Assembly: GCA_029637525.1 (NCBI GenBank)
Contig: CP072660.1
Location: forward strand, 620,001-684,000
Source: Desulfurococcaceae archaeon MEX13E-LK6-19
Lineage (GTDB): Archaea > Thermoproteota > Thermoprotei_A > Sulfolobales > Desulfurococcaceae
Length of the DNA stretch: 64,000 nucleotides
Direction: 5' to 3'
In this document: piece after piece, positions 1 through 8,571 of the stretch
Position numbering within the stretch: position 1 is the stretch's first letter
How the letters are laid out: every line of letters begins with the position of its first letter
Notes under the pieces: generated by a model
Told to the model about the DNA's origin: nothing
Databases searched by the model: none
The model's input: the letters and a program-made list of their open reading frames with translations, nothing else
Program-made: the position numbers and the translations under genes

Positions 1-458
1 GCGGCAGACATGAGCATAGAAGGTTTGGTAAAGCAGAAGTACCTATTGTCGAGAGGCTTATTAACAAGCTTATGAGACCAGGCCGTAACATGGGTAAGAA
101 GCATTTAGCGTACAATATTGTGAAGAAAGCATTCGATCTTATTTACTTGAAGACTGGTGAGAACCCGATACAAGTACTCATACGTGCGATTGAGAATGCT
201 GCTCCTAGAGAAGAGACAACTAGGATCATGTACGGCGGTATAGTGTATCACGTTGCAGTAGATGTTTCTCCACAGAGAAGAGTTGATCTAGCGCTCAAGC
301 ACTTGACAGAAGGCGCTAGAGCAGCTGCCTTCAATAACCCGAAGCCTATTGAGGAAGCTCTTGCAGAAGAGATTATTGCTGCAGCGAACAACGACCCGAA
401 GAGCTATGCTATCCAGAGGAAGGAAGAGATCGAGAGGATAGCCCTAAGCAGCAGGTAG
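1..458 (+). CDS. rps7: Small ribosomal subunit protein uS7 (partial, 5' end missing)
   Basis: This is the C-terminal part of ribosomal protein S7, which binds the 3' major domain of 16S rRNA and nucleates assembly of the small-subunit head. The reading frame is open from the window edge (codons start at base 3) through an internal methionine at 72. The residues [18 protein letters not shown] are typical of archaeal S7, as is the ending rich in [16 protein letters not shown]. The gene therefore starts to the left of the window, and about 152 codons are visible. The neighbours aEF1A and S10 downstream match the conserved archaeal str-type order. Confidence 0.96.
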   Translation, partial: GRHEHRRFGKAEVPIVERLINKLMRPGRNMGKKHLAYNIVKKAFDLIYLKTGENPIQVLIRAIENAAPREETTRIMYGGIVYHVAVDVSPQRRVDLALKHLTEGARAAAFNNPKPIEEALAEEIIAAANNDPKSYAIQRKEEIERIALSSR

Positions 459-566
459 CATACACCTACAATACCATATTTGGTTTCTTCAAACAAGATC
501 ATTTCTGTATATCCTGTATACACTACATGAAACCCATGTATTGATCAAGGGTATATCGTAGATAAC

Positions 567-574
567 TTTTATAA
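567..574 (+). promoter_or_regulatory. TATA box for aEF1A
   Basis: The stretch TTTTATAA lies about 67-74 bases before the preferred aEF1A start. A start site 25-27 bases downstream would leave a leader of roughly 40 bases. The spacing from rps7 (over 180 bases) fits a separate promoter for the highly expressed factor. This rests on sequence resemblance only. Confidence 0.5.
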
Positions 575-640
575 GCACTTTCCACCTTTAACTATATGCG
601 AACTTTAAAGTGTGAGAGTGATTAAGCTGGGTGCATGGGT

Positions 641-1960
641 ATGAGCAGCCAAAAACCACACCTAAACTTGGTAGTAATAGGGCACGTAGACCATGGTAAG
701 AGTACTCTTGTAGGACACATCATGTATCGTCTAGGTCTAATCGACGAGAAGACAATCAAGACACTAGAAGAGGAGGCCAAGAAGAAGGGTAAAGAGAGCT
801 TCAAGTTCGCATGGCTACTAGACAAGCTTAAGGAAGAGAGAGAACGTGGTGTAACAATTGCTCTAAGCTACCTAAAGTTCGAGACCAGGAAGTACTTCTT
901 CACAATTATCGACGCTCCTGGTCACAGAGACTTCGTAAAGAACATGATTACTGGCGCCAGCCAGGCTGACGCAGCACTACTAGTAGTCAGTGCTCGTAAA
1001 GGTGAGTTCGAGGCCGGTATGAGCGCTGAGGGCCAGACCCGTGAGCACGCCATCCTAGCCAAGACAATGGGTATCAATCAGCTAATTGTTGCCGTAAACA
1101 AGATGGACGCCACTGACCCACCATGGAGCCAGAAGAGATACGAGCAGATCAAGGAGATTATGAGCAAGTTCCTCAAGAGCCTAGGTTATGATGTCAGCAA
1201 GATACCATTCATACCAGTATCAGCATGGACAGGTGACAACTTAATCGAGAGAAGCCCCAACATGCCATGGTACAATGGCCCAACACTAGTAGAAGCACTA
1301 GACATGCTAGAGCCTCCACCGAAGCCAATCGACAAACCACTTAGAATACCAATACAGGACGTCTACGCCATCAGCGGTGTAGGTACGGTACCTGTTGGTC
1401 GTGTAGAGACCGGTGTACTAAAGGTTGGTGACAGAGTAGTATTCATGCCACCAGGTGTTGTAGGCGAAGTACGTAGCATCGAGACCCACCACGTGAGAAT
1501 CGAGAAAGCCGAGCCCGGTGACAACATCGGATTCAACGTACGTGGTGTAAGCAAGAACGACATTAGGAGAGGAGACGTAGCAGGCCACGTAGACACACCA
1601 CCAACAGTAGCAGAAGAGTTCACAGCACGTGTATTCGTGATATGGCATCCAACAGCCATAGCTCCTGGCTACACACCAGTAGTACACATCCACACAGCAA
1701 GCGTTGCTTGTAGAATACTAGAAATACAGGCCAAACTAGACCCAAGAACAGGTAAGGTAGTTGAGAAGAACCCAGCTTTCATCAAGCAGGGTGACGCCGC
1801 TATAGTAAGGTTCAAGCCAATTAAGCCACTAGTTGTAGAGAAGTACAGCGAGTTCCCACCACTAGGCAGATTCGCTATGAGAGACATGGGTAAGACTGTT
1901 GGTATTGGTGTAGTAGTAGACGTCAAGCCAATGAAGATCGAGATAAGAGCTAAGAAGTAA
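641..1960 (+). CDS. tuf: Translation elongation factor 1-alpha (aEF1A / EF-Tu)
   Basis: GTPase that carries aminoacyl-tRNA to the ribosomal A site. G1 is GHVDHGKST near residues 13-21, G3 is DAPGH, G4 is NKMD, and G5 lies near VSAWTGDN. Beta-barrel domains 2 and 3 follow. In-frame ATGs occur at 635 and 641. GGGTG at 629-633 is spaced 7 bases from 641 but only 1 base from 635, and starting at 641 gives [10 protein letters not shown], as in characterised archaeal factors, so 641 is preferred. The 439-residue product has the family's normal length. In archaea this protein also serves in ribosome rescue with aPelota. Confidence 0.98.
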   Translation: MSSQKPHLNLVVIGHVDHGKSTLVGHIMYRLGLIDEKTIKTLEEEAKKKGKESFKFAWLLDKLKEERERGVTIALSYLKFETRKYFFTIIDAPGHRDFVKNMITGASQADAALLVVSARKGEFEAGMSAEGQTREHAILAKTMGINQLIVAVNKMDATDPPWSQKRYEQIKEIMSKFLKSLGYDVSKIPFIPVSAWTGDNLIERSPNMPWYNGPTLVEALDMLEPPPKPIDKPLRIPIQDVYAISGVGTVPVGRVETGVLKVGDRVVFMPPGVVGEVRSIETHHVRIEKAEPGDNIGFNVRGVSKNDIRRGDVAGHVDTPPTVAEEFTARVFVIWHPTAIAPGYTPVVHIHTASVACRILEIQAKLDPRTGKVVEKNPAFIKQGDAAIVRFKPIKPLVVEKYSEFPPLGRFAMRDMGKTVGIGVVVDVKPMKIEIRAKK

Positions 1961-2063
1961 AAACAATCATGTTTTTAAACATGCTTCATTTTACAAAATG
2001 GTTTTTCAACCCCAATACACAAGAGACTATGGTGGATGCTGGTAAGGAGGAAGGGGAACAAGA

Positions 2064-2372
2064 ATGTCAATGGTAAGAATAAAGATATGGAGTACCGATG
2101 TAGAAAAACTCAATGAGTTCGTGTCAAAGATAGTCGATATAGCCAAGAGAACTGGTGTAAAGATAAAAGGACCAATACCATTGCCTACGAAGAGACTCGT
2201 CGTTCCAACACTGAAGCTACCCCATGGCGAGGGTAGGAAGAAGTGGGAGAAATGGGAAATGAGGATACATAAGAGGATAATATACATAGCTGCTGACGAG
2301 CGTGCAATGAAGCAGTTGATCCGTATAAGAGTGCCCCCAGAGATCTGGATGGAAGCAGAACTCATGAGATAA
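2064..2372 (+). CDS. rps10: Small ribosomal subunit protein uS10
   Basis: Ribosomal protein S10 of the small-subunit head, 102 residues, the normal archaeal length. It contains the typical core KIKGPIPLPTKR followed by KWEKWEMRIHKRIIYI. A purine-rich stretch (AAGGAGGAAGGGG) lies just upstream of the ATG. It sits about 100 bases behind aEF1A on the same strand, a very common archaeal arrangement, and is probably cotranscribed with it. Confidence 0.96.
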   Translation: MSMVRIKIWSTDVEKLNEFVSKIVDIAKRTGVKIKGPIPLPTKRLVVPTLKLPHGEGRKKWEKWEMRIHKRIIYIAADERAMKQLIRIRVPPEIWMEAELMR

Positions 2373-2493
2373 CGAGTCTTGTTTTAAATCCTATCAATAT
2401 TATTTGTCTTTTAGATTATAGTAGTTGTTTCTGTTATCTAAAAGAAATAGTTTTTAGCTGAAGTACTCTTCTTTGTTTCACTAGTGGGAACCC

Positions 2494-3423
2494 ATGCCCC
2501 CTCGCCCTACATTATACAAGGAGCTTAACTATAATGGGAAAACAATAGTGATCCGCGAACCCTATTCTACTAGAGACTATCGCGAACTCATGGACGTCCA
2601 GCTCCGTATATGGGGTATGCCTGACTATAGCGAAGCAGTAACATACCACATGATTATTGCTGCTCATAGAAATGGTGGTGTTGTCCTGGGTGCTTTCGAG
2701 AAAGACACGGGTAAAGCAGTAGGTGTGATATACGGTGTACCAGCATACAAGGATGGCATGATCTATGTGTACAGCCACTTAGCCGGTGTTGTCCCAGAGT
2801 ATAGGTTTAAAGGCCTCGGCTATGAGATGAAGCTTATTCAGAGAAAAATAGCTCTTGAGAAAGGCTATAGGCTCATAAAATGGACTTATGACCCTATGCA
2901 GAGTGCTAACGCCTACTTTAACATATGTAAATTCGGTGTTGTTGTTAGGAAATTCTATGAAGATTATTACGGTGAGCTGCAAGACGAGATAAACCGTGGT
3001 ATGCCATCAGATAGGTTTGAAGCAGAATGGTGGATTAGTTCTAGACGCGTCGAGAAAGTACTTGCTGGAGAGGTAAAGCACCCTAGTCTCAACGATTTAC
3101 TAGAGCATGGTGCATATCTAGTCAATAACGTTGTATTCGAAGACAATATACCAAGGATAGAAGAGTACAGCCTGTCTAGTTCGAGCGACCTAGTACTTGT
3201 TGAGATACCCGGCAGTCTCGATGAAATAAGAAAGAAGAGCCGCGAGCTTGTTCTCGACTGGAGGATGAAGCTTAGAAGAATCTTTAACTACTACTTGAAT
3301 GAAATGGGATATATTGTTACGTGGTTTATTAGTTTTGTAGAGAATAATGTTAGGAGAAGCTACTATGTTTTATGGCGTAGGAGTCTAGAAAAAATACTCG
3401 AAGGAGAGCTACCATGGAGCTGA
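2494..3423 (+). CDS. GNAT-superfamily acyltransferase (COG3375-like)
   Basis: Predicted GNAT N-acyltransferase of 309 residues. The N-terminal half has the GNAT fold signature: VVLGAFEKDTGKAVGVIYG (strands), then GVVPEYRFKGLGYEMKLIQR, which corresponds to the acyl-CoA pyrophosphate-binding motif A (Q/R-x-x-G-x-G/A, here RFKGLG). The C-terminal part has no recognised motif. Its stop codon overlaps the next gene by 10 bases, so the two are translationally coupled. In Bacteria, GNAT enzymes next to N-acylamino-acid racemases succinylate D-amino acids. A matching role here is inferred from the pairing and not from active-site residues. Confidence 0.78.
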   Translation: MPPRPTLYKELNYNGKTIVIREPYSTRDYRELMDVQLRIWGMPDYSEAVTYHMIIAAHRNGGVVLGAFEKDTGKAVGVIYGVPAYKDGMIYVYSHLAGVVPEYRFKGLGYEMKLIQRKIALEKGYRLIKWTYDPMQSANAYFNICKFGVVVRKFYEDYYGELQDEINRGMPSDRFEAEWWISSRRVEKVLAGEVKHPSLNDLLEHGAYLVNNVVFEDNIPRIEEYSLSSSSDLVLVEIPGSLDEIRKKSRELVLDWRMKLRRIFNYYLNEMGYIVTWFISFVENNVRRSYYVLWRRSLEKILEGELPWS

Positions 3424-4535
3424 AGAAGATCACGTTTTATCATGTTGTAACAAGACTACGTGAATCTTTTGAAACTAGTTTCGGCAAGACTATTGATAGG
3501 CATTGTGTTATCATAGCTGTCGAGGATAACGAAGGTATTGTTGGGTGGGGCGAAGCACCGGTAGACGATGGGCCATGGTATAGTTATGAAACTGTTGATA
3601 CAACACTGTATGTGTATAAGGAATTCATAGTCCCGTTGCTTATGAAGAACCCTGTTCTCGAGAAACCAGTGGATTTCCCAGAGCTTGTTAAGAAGATACG
3701 TGGCTATCGTATGGCTAAAGCCGGGATAGAGTTTGCTCTCTGGGACCTGTATGCTAAAGAGAACAATATGCCTCTATACAAGATTATTGGTGGTGTCAGG
3801 AACCGTGTTGAGTCAGGTATAAGCATTGGTATCATAGGGGACATGAATGCCTTAATCAAAGCTGTCGATAAATACCTTGAGCGTGGCTATAGGAGAGTTA
3901 AAATAAAGATTAAGCCTGGATGGGATGTTGAGCCTGTTAAAATGATTAGGAAGGAATTTGGTGATATACCTCTACAAGTGGATGCCAACGCAGGGTATAC
4001 ACTGGCTGATAAACACGTGTTCATGGAGCTTGATAAGTATGATCTATTAATGGTTGAGCAGCCTCTGTTCTACGAGGACCTCTATGAACACTCTATACTA
4101 CAGTCACTGATTAAGACCCCGTTGTGTCTAGATGAGAGTATAAGAAGTCTACATGACGTAATGGCTGGCGCTAAACTAGAGAGCTTCCGGATAGTCAACG
4201 TCAAGCCTGCACGAGTAGGCGGTTTGCTGGAGACAATACTAATCCACGACTATACAATGCAGCACGGTATACCAATATGGATAGGCGGGATGCTAGAAAC
4301 AGGAATAGGACGAGGATTCCAAGTAGCAGCAGCAACACTACCAAACGTCAAGTACCCCAACGACATCTCGGAATCAGCGAGGTACTACGAGGAAGAACTA
4401 GTAGAACCACCATGGACACTAAACAAAGACGGGACAATAGCAGTACCGGAAAAACCAGGAATAGGAGTAGAAGTCCTAGAAGAAAGAGTAAAAAAGTACT
4501 CCAGGAAAACACTAGAATACAAACTAACAAAATAA
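3414..4535 (+). CDS. Enolase-superfamily N-acylamino-acid racemase / o-succinylbenzoate synthase family
   Basis: Member of the MenC/NSAAR branch of the muconate-lactonizing subgroup, 373 residues, normal length. The acid-base lysines are visible as KIK at 163-165 and K264 (NVKPARVGG). The metal ligands are D190 (QVDANAGY), E215 (VEQP) and D240 (CLDESIR). It overlaps the GNAT gene by 10 bases. OSBS makes menaquinone precursors, but no other men gene is visible. The GNAT partner favours N-succinylamino-acid racemase in D-to-L amino-acid conversion. The family is clear, but substrate choice within it cannot be read from sequence. Confidence 0.88.
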   Translation: MELKKITFYHVVTRLRESFETSFGKTIDRHCVIIAVEDNEGIVGWGEAPVDDGPWYSYETVDTTLYVYKEFIVPLLMKNPVLEKPVDFPELVKKIRGYRMAKAGIEFALWDLYAKENNMPLYKIIGGVRNRVESGISIGIIGDMNALIKAVDKYLERGYRRVKIKIKPGWDVEPVKMIRKEFGDIPLQVDANAGYTLADKHVFMELDKYDLLMVEQPLFYEDLYEHSILQSLIKTPLCLDESIRSLHDVMAGAKLESFRIVNVKPARVGGLLETILIHDYTMQHGIPIWIGGMLETGIGRGFQVAAATLPNVKYPNDISESARYYEEELVEPPWTLNKDGTIAVPEKPGIGVEVLEERVKKYSRKTLEYKLTK

Positions 4536-4544
4536 ACAGTTTTC

Positions 4545-4553
4545 CTTTAAAAC
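4545..4553 (+). promoter_or_regulatory. TATA-like element before tRNA-Ser
   Basis: CTTTAAAAC lies about 30-37 bases upstream of the first tRNA base, a reasonable position for an archaeal TATA box driving the tRNA. Confidence 0.4.
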
Positions 4554-4581
4554 CCGAATAAACAAAATACAATAGAGACGC

Positions 4582-4671
4582 GCCGGGGTGCCCGAGCCAG
4601 GCCCAAGGGGCCGGCCTGGAGAGCCGGTGGGCGCACAGCCCGCGCGGGTTCAAGTCCCGCCCCCGGCGCCA
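4582..4671 (+). tRNA. tRNA-Ser (anticodon GGA)
   Basis: Class II tRNA drawn by hand. The acceptor strands GCCGGGG (4582-4588) and CCCCGGC (4661-4667) pair fully. The anticodon stem CCGGC/GCCGG encloses loop CTGGAGA, which gives anticodon GGA and reads UCC/UCU. A long variable arm with a GGGC/GCCC stem fits serine. The T stem GCGGG/CCCGC encloses TTCAAGT. The discriminator is G4668, and CCA is encoded at 4669-4671. No intron is seen. Confidence 0.95.
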
Positions 4672-4769
4672 CTGTAATATTGTTAGTTTTACTCCTTGAG
4701 AAACAATCCATGGCGGAAGTTTTTCCCTTAGATGCCTTTAGCTTGTATTAACGAAGAATTGTTCTTCAG

Positions 4770-5861
4770 TTATTTTGAAGCAACGGTATCTATTAATGGT
4801 TTTTTACCAAGGTATTCTGCTGCTGTTAGTAGTTTCACTCCTTCTTTTTCTGCGGCTTGGAATACTTGTTTTACTCTTTCGCGCCATCTCTTTTCTCTTA
4901 AGAGGTGGTGGTCGTATATTATGAGTTGGGGGTGTGATTTTATGATTTCTATGGTGTTTTCTATTGCTCTGTTGAGGTTTATTTTGTTGAACATGTATGG
5001 GAATAGGTATGTTGGTGGTCCGTCGAGTATTATTGCGTCTGGTTTCTCGTTGATTATGTAGTATGCGTAGTCCTCGATGATTGGGCCCATTACATCGCTT
5101 GTATAGAATAGTTTCCAGTTATTCTTCTCTATGATGACTGGTGTTATCCAACCTGTTCTATCGTATTCTAGTCCATGGAACCATGGGCCCAGGATTTTTA
5201 TCCGTGTATCACCGCATTCAATAACCCTGTTTTCTCCCCATAGGATCCTTGTCCCATCGCTTAACTGTATCTCGGTAACCCACTTCTTCTTAGCCCATAG
5301 TTCCTTGGATAGTTTTTCGAACCATCGACGCCCCTTCTCGAGTAGTTCACGTCTCCTCTTCGTATAGTCTCCAAAGTCCCTCCTCAAAGAGATCTCCAGT
5401 TCGTCAACAGGGTCGGGGAAACTTGTCTCCAATGGTTCTATCAAGTAGTTTTCTAGACTAATATTATAGAAGCCCAAGAGTGCTTCAAGAAATATTCTTG
5501 CTCTACCCCACTGGCTCTCGTTGATATACTTGTTCGGGTTCTTTGCATAGATTGTTTTGCCTGCCAGAGGGTTTTCCTCGGGGAACTCGGGGTCTCCTGG
5601 TACAAAGTGATGGTCATAATGGTAGTGTGTTACAATCACTATCACAGCCTTCTTAAGCCACTCGTAGATAGCTTGTTTGGCCTTCCTCCTGAGCATAATT
5701 TTTTCTTCATCTGGCAGCGGGTAGCCTGGCTGCATAGCTGCTGCTCCAGGGTCTATAACAACTACTCCTCTGCTTGTCTCGACAGCTATAGATGAGCTCT
5801 TTGCACCAAGACTATCAAACCATATTAAATGGATACCATGTTCCTCAAGCATTTTCTCCAA
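4770..5861 (-). CDS. UPF0282-type metallo-beta-lactamase-fold hydrolase
   Basis: Predicted zinc hydrolase of the metallo-beta-lactamase fold, 363 residues, matching the archaeal UPF0282/COG2248 family. The metal motif reads THYHYDHH near residues 79-86, preceded by VVVIDPGAAAM. Later strands include YTSDVMGP and IILDGPPTY, which fit the remaining metal ligands. Start is TTG at 5861; an ATG three codons later is possible. It lies 28 bases downstream of the polysaccharide deacetylase and is probably in its operon. The substrate is unknown for this family; the fold is shared with RNA-processing and thioester hydrolases. Confidence 0.85.
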   Translation of the reverse strand: MEKMLEEHGIHLIWFDSLGAKSSSIAVETSRGVVVIDPGAAAMQPGYPLPDEEKIMLRRKAKQAIYEWLKKAVIVIVTHYHYDHHFVPGDPEFPEENPLAGKTIYAKNPNKYINESQWGRARIFLEALLGFYNISLENYLIEPLETSFPDPVDELEISLRRDFGDYTKRRRELLEKGRRWFEKLSKELWAKKKWVTEIQLSDGTRILWGENRVIECGDTRIKILGPWFHGLEYDRTGWITPVIIEKNNWKLFYTSDVMGPIIEDYAYYIINEKPDAIILDGPPTYLFPYMFNKINLNRAIENTIEIIKSHPQLIIYDHHLLREKRWRERVKQVFQAAEKEGVKLLTAAEYLGKKPLIDTVASK

Positions 5862-5889
5862 GATCCATTACACCTAAATTAGAAATAAA

Positions 5890-6681
5890 CTATGGTGTTG
5901 TTAAGCCAAGGGCTCTAAGTACATGGTTTGCCAAGTCTATCCCGCGAGGTATCCAAGCCCCTGTGTCAAGTGCTTTCTCTATGATTTTTCTTAGCACATT
6001 TATTCTGGCGCCACGCCCTATGCATTGTGGATGCATGGTTAACGCTAGATAGCCTTTGTTCTCATACGCGTACTCTATTTCTTCAAGCCACATTTCAAGT
6101 AGTTGGCTTGGCGTGAGACTCCTACGTTGCTCTAGGTAAGGCCAATCATCTAGTCTCCAGTCAACTGGAAGCTCCACTATGTATGTCCCGTTTCTTTCAA
6201 TCACATAGGGTTCATCGTCGTCCATGAGGCTGCTGTCATAGATATACCCTCTTGAGGCGAGTATATCTAGTGTTGAGTCGCTCCATCTCCAGTATGGTGC
6301 ACGGAACCCTGATGGTTTTGCACCAGTTACGCTGGCTATTGCTTTCTCCATTTTATCGAACACAGCTTCCTCATTCTCCTTAGGCTTGAGCTCGTCGAGG
6401 CGCTCATGTAGGTAACCGTGTCCAGCTACTTCATGTCCTCTCTTCATAATCTCAGCTATTGCCTCAGGGTATTTCTCGGCAACCCATCCCGGAACAAAGA
6501 ATGTTACCTTCAACCCGTATTCATCGAGTAAATCAAGTATCTTATATATTGCCTTGCGTGCACCATACCTTCCTTTGCTAAGCTCTACAGGGTCGGCACC
6601 ACGTAGTACCTCGGCTGTCTCTGCATCGAAATCAAAGCTCAGGAATAGGATGTAGTTGTAGCTACTGGGCAGGATTTCCAT
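5890..6681 (-). CDS. Polysaccharide deacetylase (NodB domain)
   Basis: Carbohydrate esterase 4 family protein of 263 residues. Motif 1 is SFDFDAET (metal Asp pair), motif 2 is HGYLHE (HxxxH metal ligands), and motif 3 is GFRAPYWRWS. A late TMHPQ matches the C-terminal His motif. There is no signal peptide, so it acts in the cytoplasm. PuuE-like members of this family act on small amides (for example ureides), so a sugar substrate is not assured. GAGGG lies just before the ATG. It follows the PadR gene by 67 bases on the same strand. Confidence 0.87.
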   Translation of the reverse strand: MEILPSSYNYILFLSFDFDAETAEVLRGADPVELSKGRYGARKAIYKILDLLDEYGLKVTFFVPGWVAEKYPEAIAEIMKRGHEVAGHGYLHERLDELKPKENEEAVFDKMEKAIASVTGAKPSGFRAPYWRWSDSTLDILASRGYIYDSSLMDDDEPYVIERNGTYIVELPVDWRLDDWPYLEQRRSLTPSQLLEMWLEEIEYAYENKGYLALTMHPQCIGRGARINVLRKIIEKALDTGAWIPRGIDLANHVLRALGLTTP

Positions 6682-6748
6682 GTGTTTTCCCTCTATGAGA
6701 AATACTATTTCAAGATAATACGTGTGGTTACAGATAGAGGTTATGCGT

Positions 6749-7204
6749 TTAAGTATTACTATATAGTGATAAATAGTTTTCTATAGCGTTATTTAGTTTA
6801 GTGAGTCTGTCTACTGCTTCTTTATTGAGCTTCTCTCCCCGTTCTTCAAGAAGCTTCTTGTATGCTTCGATGAATGTTGTAAGTATAGTAGACATCTTGA
6901 TTAATGTGGGTCTGCTTGTCTCGATAAAGACTTTCATGCCTTTCTCTGTTATAGTGTACTGGGATATCTTTCTGCCACTGGACTTCAGTATCTTCTTTTC
7001 TAGTAGACCTTCTCTATTCATTTCATTGAGAATCCTGTAGATCGTGCCTATGGAGGGTTTCCATTTTTCTTTCGTGTGGAAAACTATGTCCTTATATATA
7101 GCGTAGCCATGCATACTCCCCTTTACTACGAGTACTGCTAGTATCAGTAGTTTTAGGAATGGCGCTTTTCTTTTAGCCACAGTAGCCACCAATACATCCG
7201 TCAT
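6749..7204 (-). CDS. PadR-family transcriptional regulator
   Basis: Winged-helix DNA-binding protein of 151 residues. The PadR core is visible as HGYAIYKDI, then GTIYRILNEMNREGLLE and the wing KISQYTITEKGMKVF, followed by a C-terminal helix likely used for dimerisation. It is divergent from the hydrogenase operon with only 172 bases between them, and it leads the minus-strand cluster. Regulation of one or both divergent units is a natural inference, although the ligand is unknown. A TATA-like run (TTATAATATAG, about 7246-7258 on the minus strand) precedes the gene. Confidence 0.88.
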   Translation of the reverse strand: MTDVLVATVAKRKAPFLKLLILAVLVVKGSMHGYAIYKDIVFHTKEKWKPSIGTIYRILNEMNREGLLEKKILKSSGRKISQYTITEKGMKVFIETSRPTLIKMSTILTTFIEAYKKLLEERGEKLNKEAVDRLTKLNNAIENYLSLYSNT

Positions 7205-7315
7205 TTAGGTTCTCATAGTTTCTAAGTAATTCTTATTGTGACACACTATATTATAATAATTCTCTGAGGACATGTTGACAGAGTATGGTCTATGAACAAA
7301 TATTTGTTAGGACGA

Positions 7316-7341
7316 CCTATCTTGTGTATAGGTTTAATTTA
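7316..7341 (+). promoter_or_regulatory. Hydrogenase promoter with small inverted repeat
   Basis: The five-base inverted repeat CCTAT/ATAGG (7316-7320 and 7328-7332, 7-base spacer) abuts the TATA-like TTTAATTTA (7333-7341). A transcript starting about 26 bases on would begin near 7362-7366, giving a short leader to the TTG start. The repeat overlaps the expected TFB-recognition zone and could be a regulator site. Prediction only. Confidence 0.35.
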
Positions 7342-7376
7342 TTGCAAAACAATTCAGTACCATGAGGGTATAGGTA

Positions 7377-8564
7377 TTGGCAGCAGGGTTGTTGTCTAAG
7401 AAAATAGAATTACAGAGAATAGGTGGTGAGGCAGAGTACATAGTTTATCATAGCGATGGTGTTGTGCAAGAAGCATTCTTCGTTACAACAGCCCCCGTCA
7501 GGGGTTTCGAGAGACTTGTTAGAGGAAAAAACCCGTTGTTTGTTGTCGAAGCTGTTATGAGGATTTGCGGTATATGTCATGCTGCTCATGGGATAGCTGC
7601 TTCTGAAGCCATAGAGGATGCGGTCGGGGTTACACCGCCAGCCAACGGGAGGTTATTGAGGGAAACTATAGGTCTTCTAAATAGGGTTCAGAGTCATTTA
7701 TCTCATTTAGTATTGTTGGTGCCGGATATTGTTGTTAAAGAGAAAATTGTTGATATGGTCATCAAAGCTATTAGGATGGTTAACACGGTCAATGACGTGC
7801 TCACTAAAATTGGTGGTGCACCTACGCATCCACCGTATATTGTTGTGGGTGGTGTCGAGAAAGCTCCTTCGCAGAGTGTTCTAGGTGAAGCAAGGAATAA
7901 GACTATTAAGCTTTTGGAGGAATACCGTGTTTTTGTTGATGAGCTCTATAGGAATATTAATGATAAAGTAGGTATCCTCAAGGATAAGAAGATCACGGTT
8001 AAACCTCTTGCATCACATTTGTTCTACGGCGACAAGTACAACGTTAGAGCAGATGAAGTCACGACAATGCATTACCATGAGTACAAGAGTGGCGGTGTTC
8101 CCGAAGAAGCACGTAACACGACAAGCCTTATTGCTCTCTATAAGGGTGGCGTTGTCGAGACCGGTCCCCGGGCAAGACTCATGACCTACCGTGGATTCAA
8201 CGATAATAGCTTGTGGGGCTTACAGCAGGCTAGACTTGTTGAAATAGAGATTTGCCTAGAGAGAATAATAGAGCTGCTAGAACAGATTGATCCAGGAGAA
8301 CCAGTGAGAACCATTGGTATAGTGTATAGACGTGGAAAAGGAGTAGGCGTGTACGAGGCTCCACGTGGAACTCTTATTCACTATGTTGAACTAGATAGCG
8401 AGGGACGTGTTGCCAGCTATAAAATAATTGTTCCAACAATGTTCAACATACCATTAATAGAGGAGTCATCAAAGGGCTTGCCTGTAGAGCTGGCTGATAT
8501 TGTGCCGCGGCTATACGACCCATGTATACCTTGTTCAACTCATGTAGTCGAGGTAAAGAGGTGA
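7377..8564 (+). CDS. [NiFe] hydrogenase large (catalytic) subunit, Frh-like
   Basis: Catalytic subunit of a cytoplasmic group 3-type [NiFe] hydrogenase, 395 residues. The nickel site is complete: RICGICHAAH near residues 62-71 and DPCIPCSTH at the C terminus. The last six residues after that His are the expected tail removed by a maturation endopeptidase. Start is TTG at 7377, preceded by GAGGG and AGG; an ATG at 7362 in the same frame is closed by TAG after three codons. No maturation gene is visible. The gene order large subunit, small subunit, FrhB points to the coenzyme-F420-hydrogenase (FrhAGB) branch. Confidence 0.92.
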   Translation: MAAGLLSKKIELQRIGGEAEYIVYHSDGVVQEAFFVTTAPVRGFERLVRGKNPLFVVEAVMRICGICHAAHGIAASEAIEDAVGVTPPANGRLLRETIGLLNRVQSHLSHLVLLVPDIVVKEKIVDMVIKAIRMVNTVNDVLTKIGGAPTHPPYIVVGGVEKAPSQSVLGEARNKTIKLLEEYRVFVDELYRNINDKVGILKDKKITVKPLASHLFYGDKYNVRADEVTTMHYHEYKSGGVPEEARNTTSLIALYKGGVVETGPRARLMTYRGFNDNSLWGLQQARLVEIEICLERIIELLEQIDPGEPVRTIGIVYRRGKGVGVYEAPRGTLIHYVELDSEGRVASYKIIVPTMFNIPLIEESSKGLPVELADIVPRLYDPCIPCSTHVVEVKR

Positions 8565-8571
8565 TTTGGTT

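Noticed and set aside
3414-4535. Menaquinone gene menC
   Set aside because: The residues fit both OSBS and N-acylamino-acid racemase. The GNAT partner and the absence of visible men genes favour the racemase, so no men symbol is given.
4277-4561. Plus-strand frame overlapping the end of the racemase gene
   Set aside because: It is Arg/Ser/Thr-rich shadow coding over the well-supported racemase, without a start signal.
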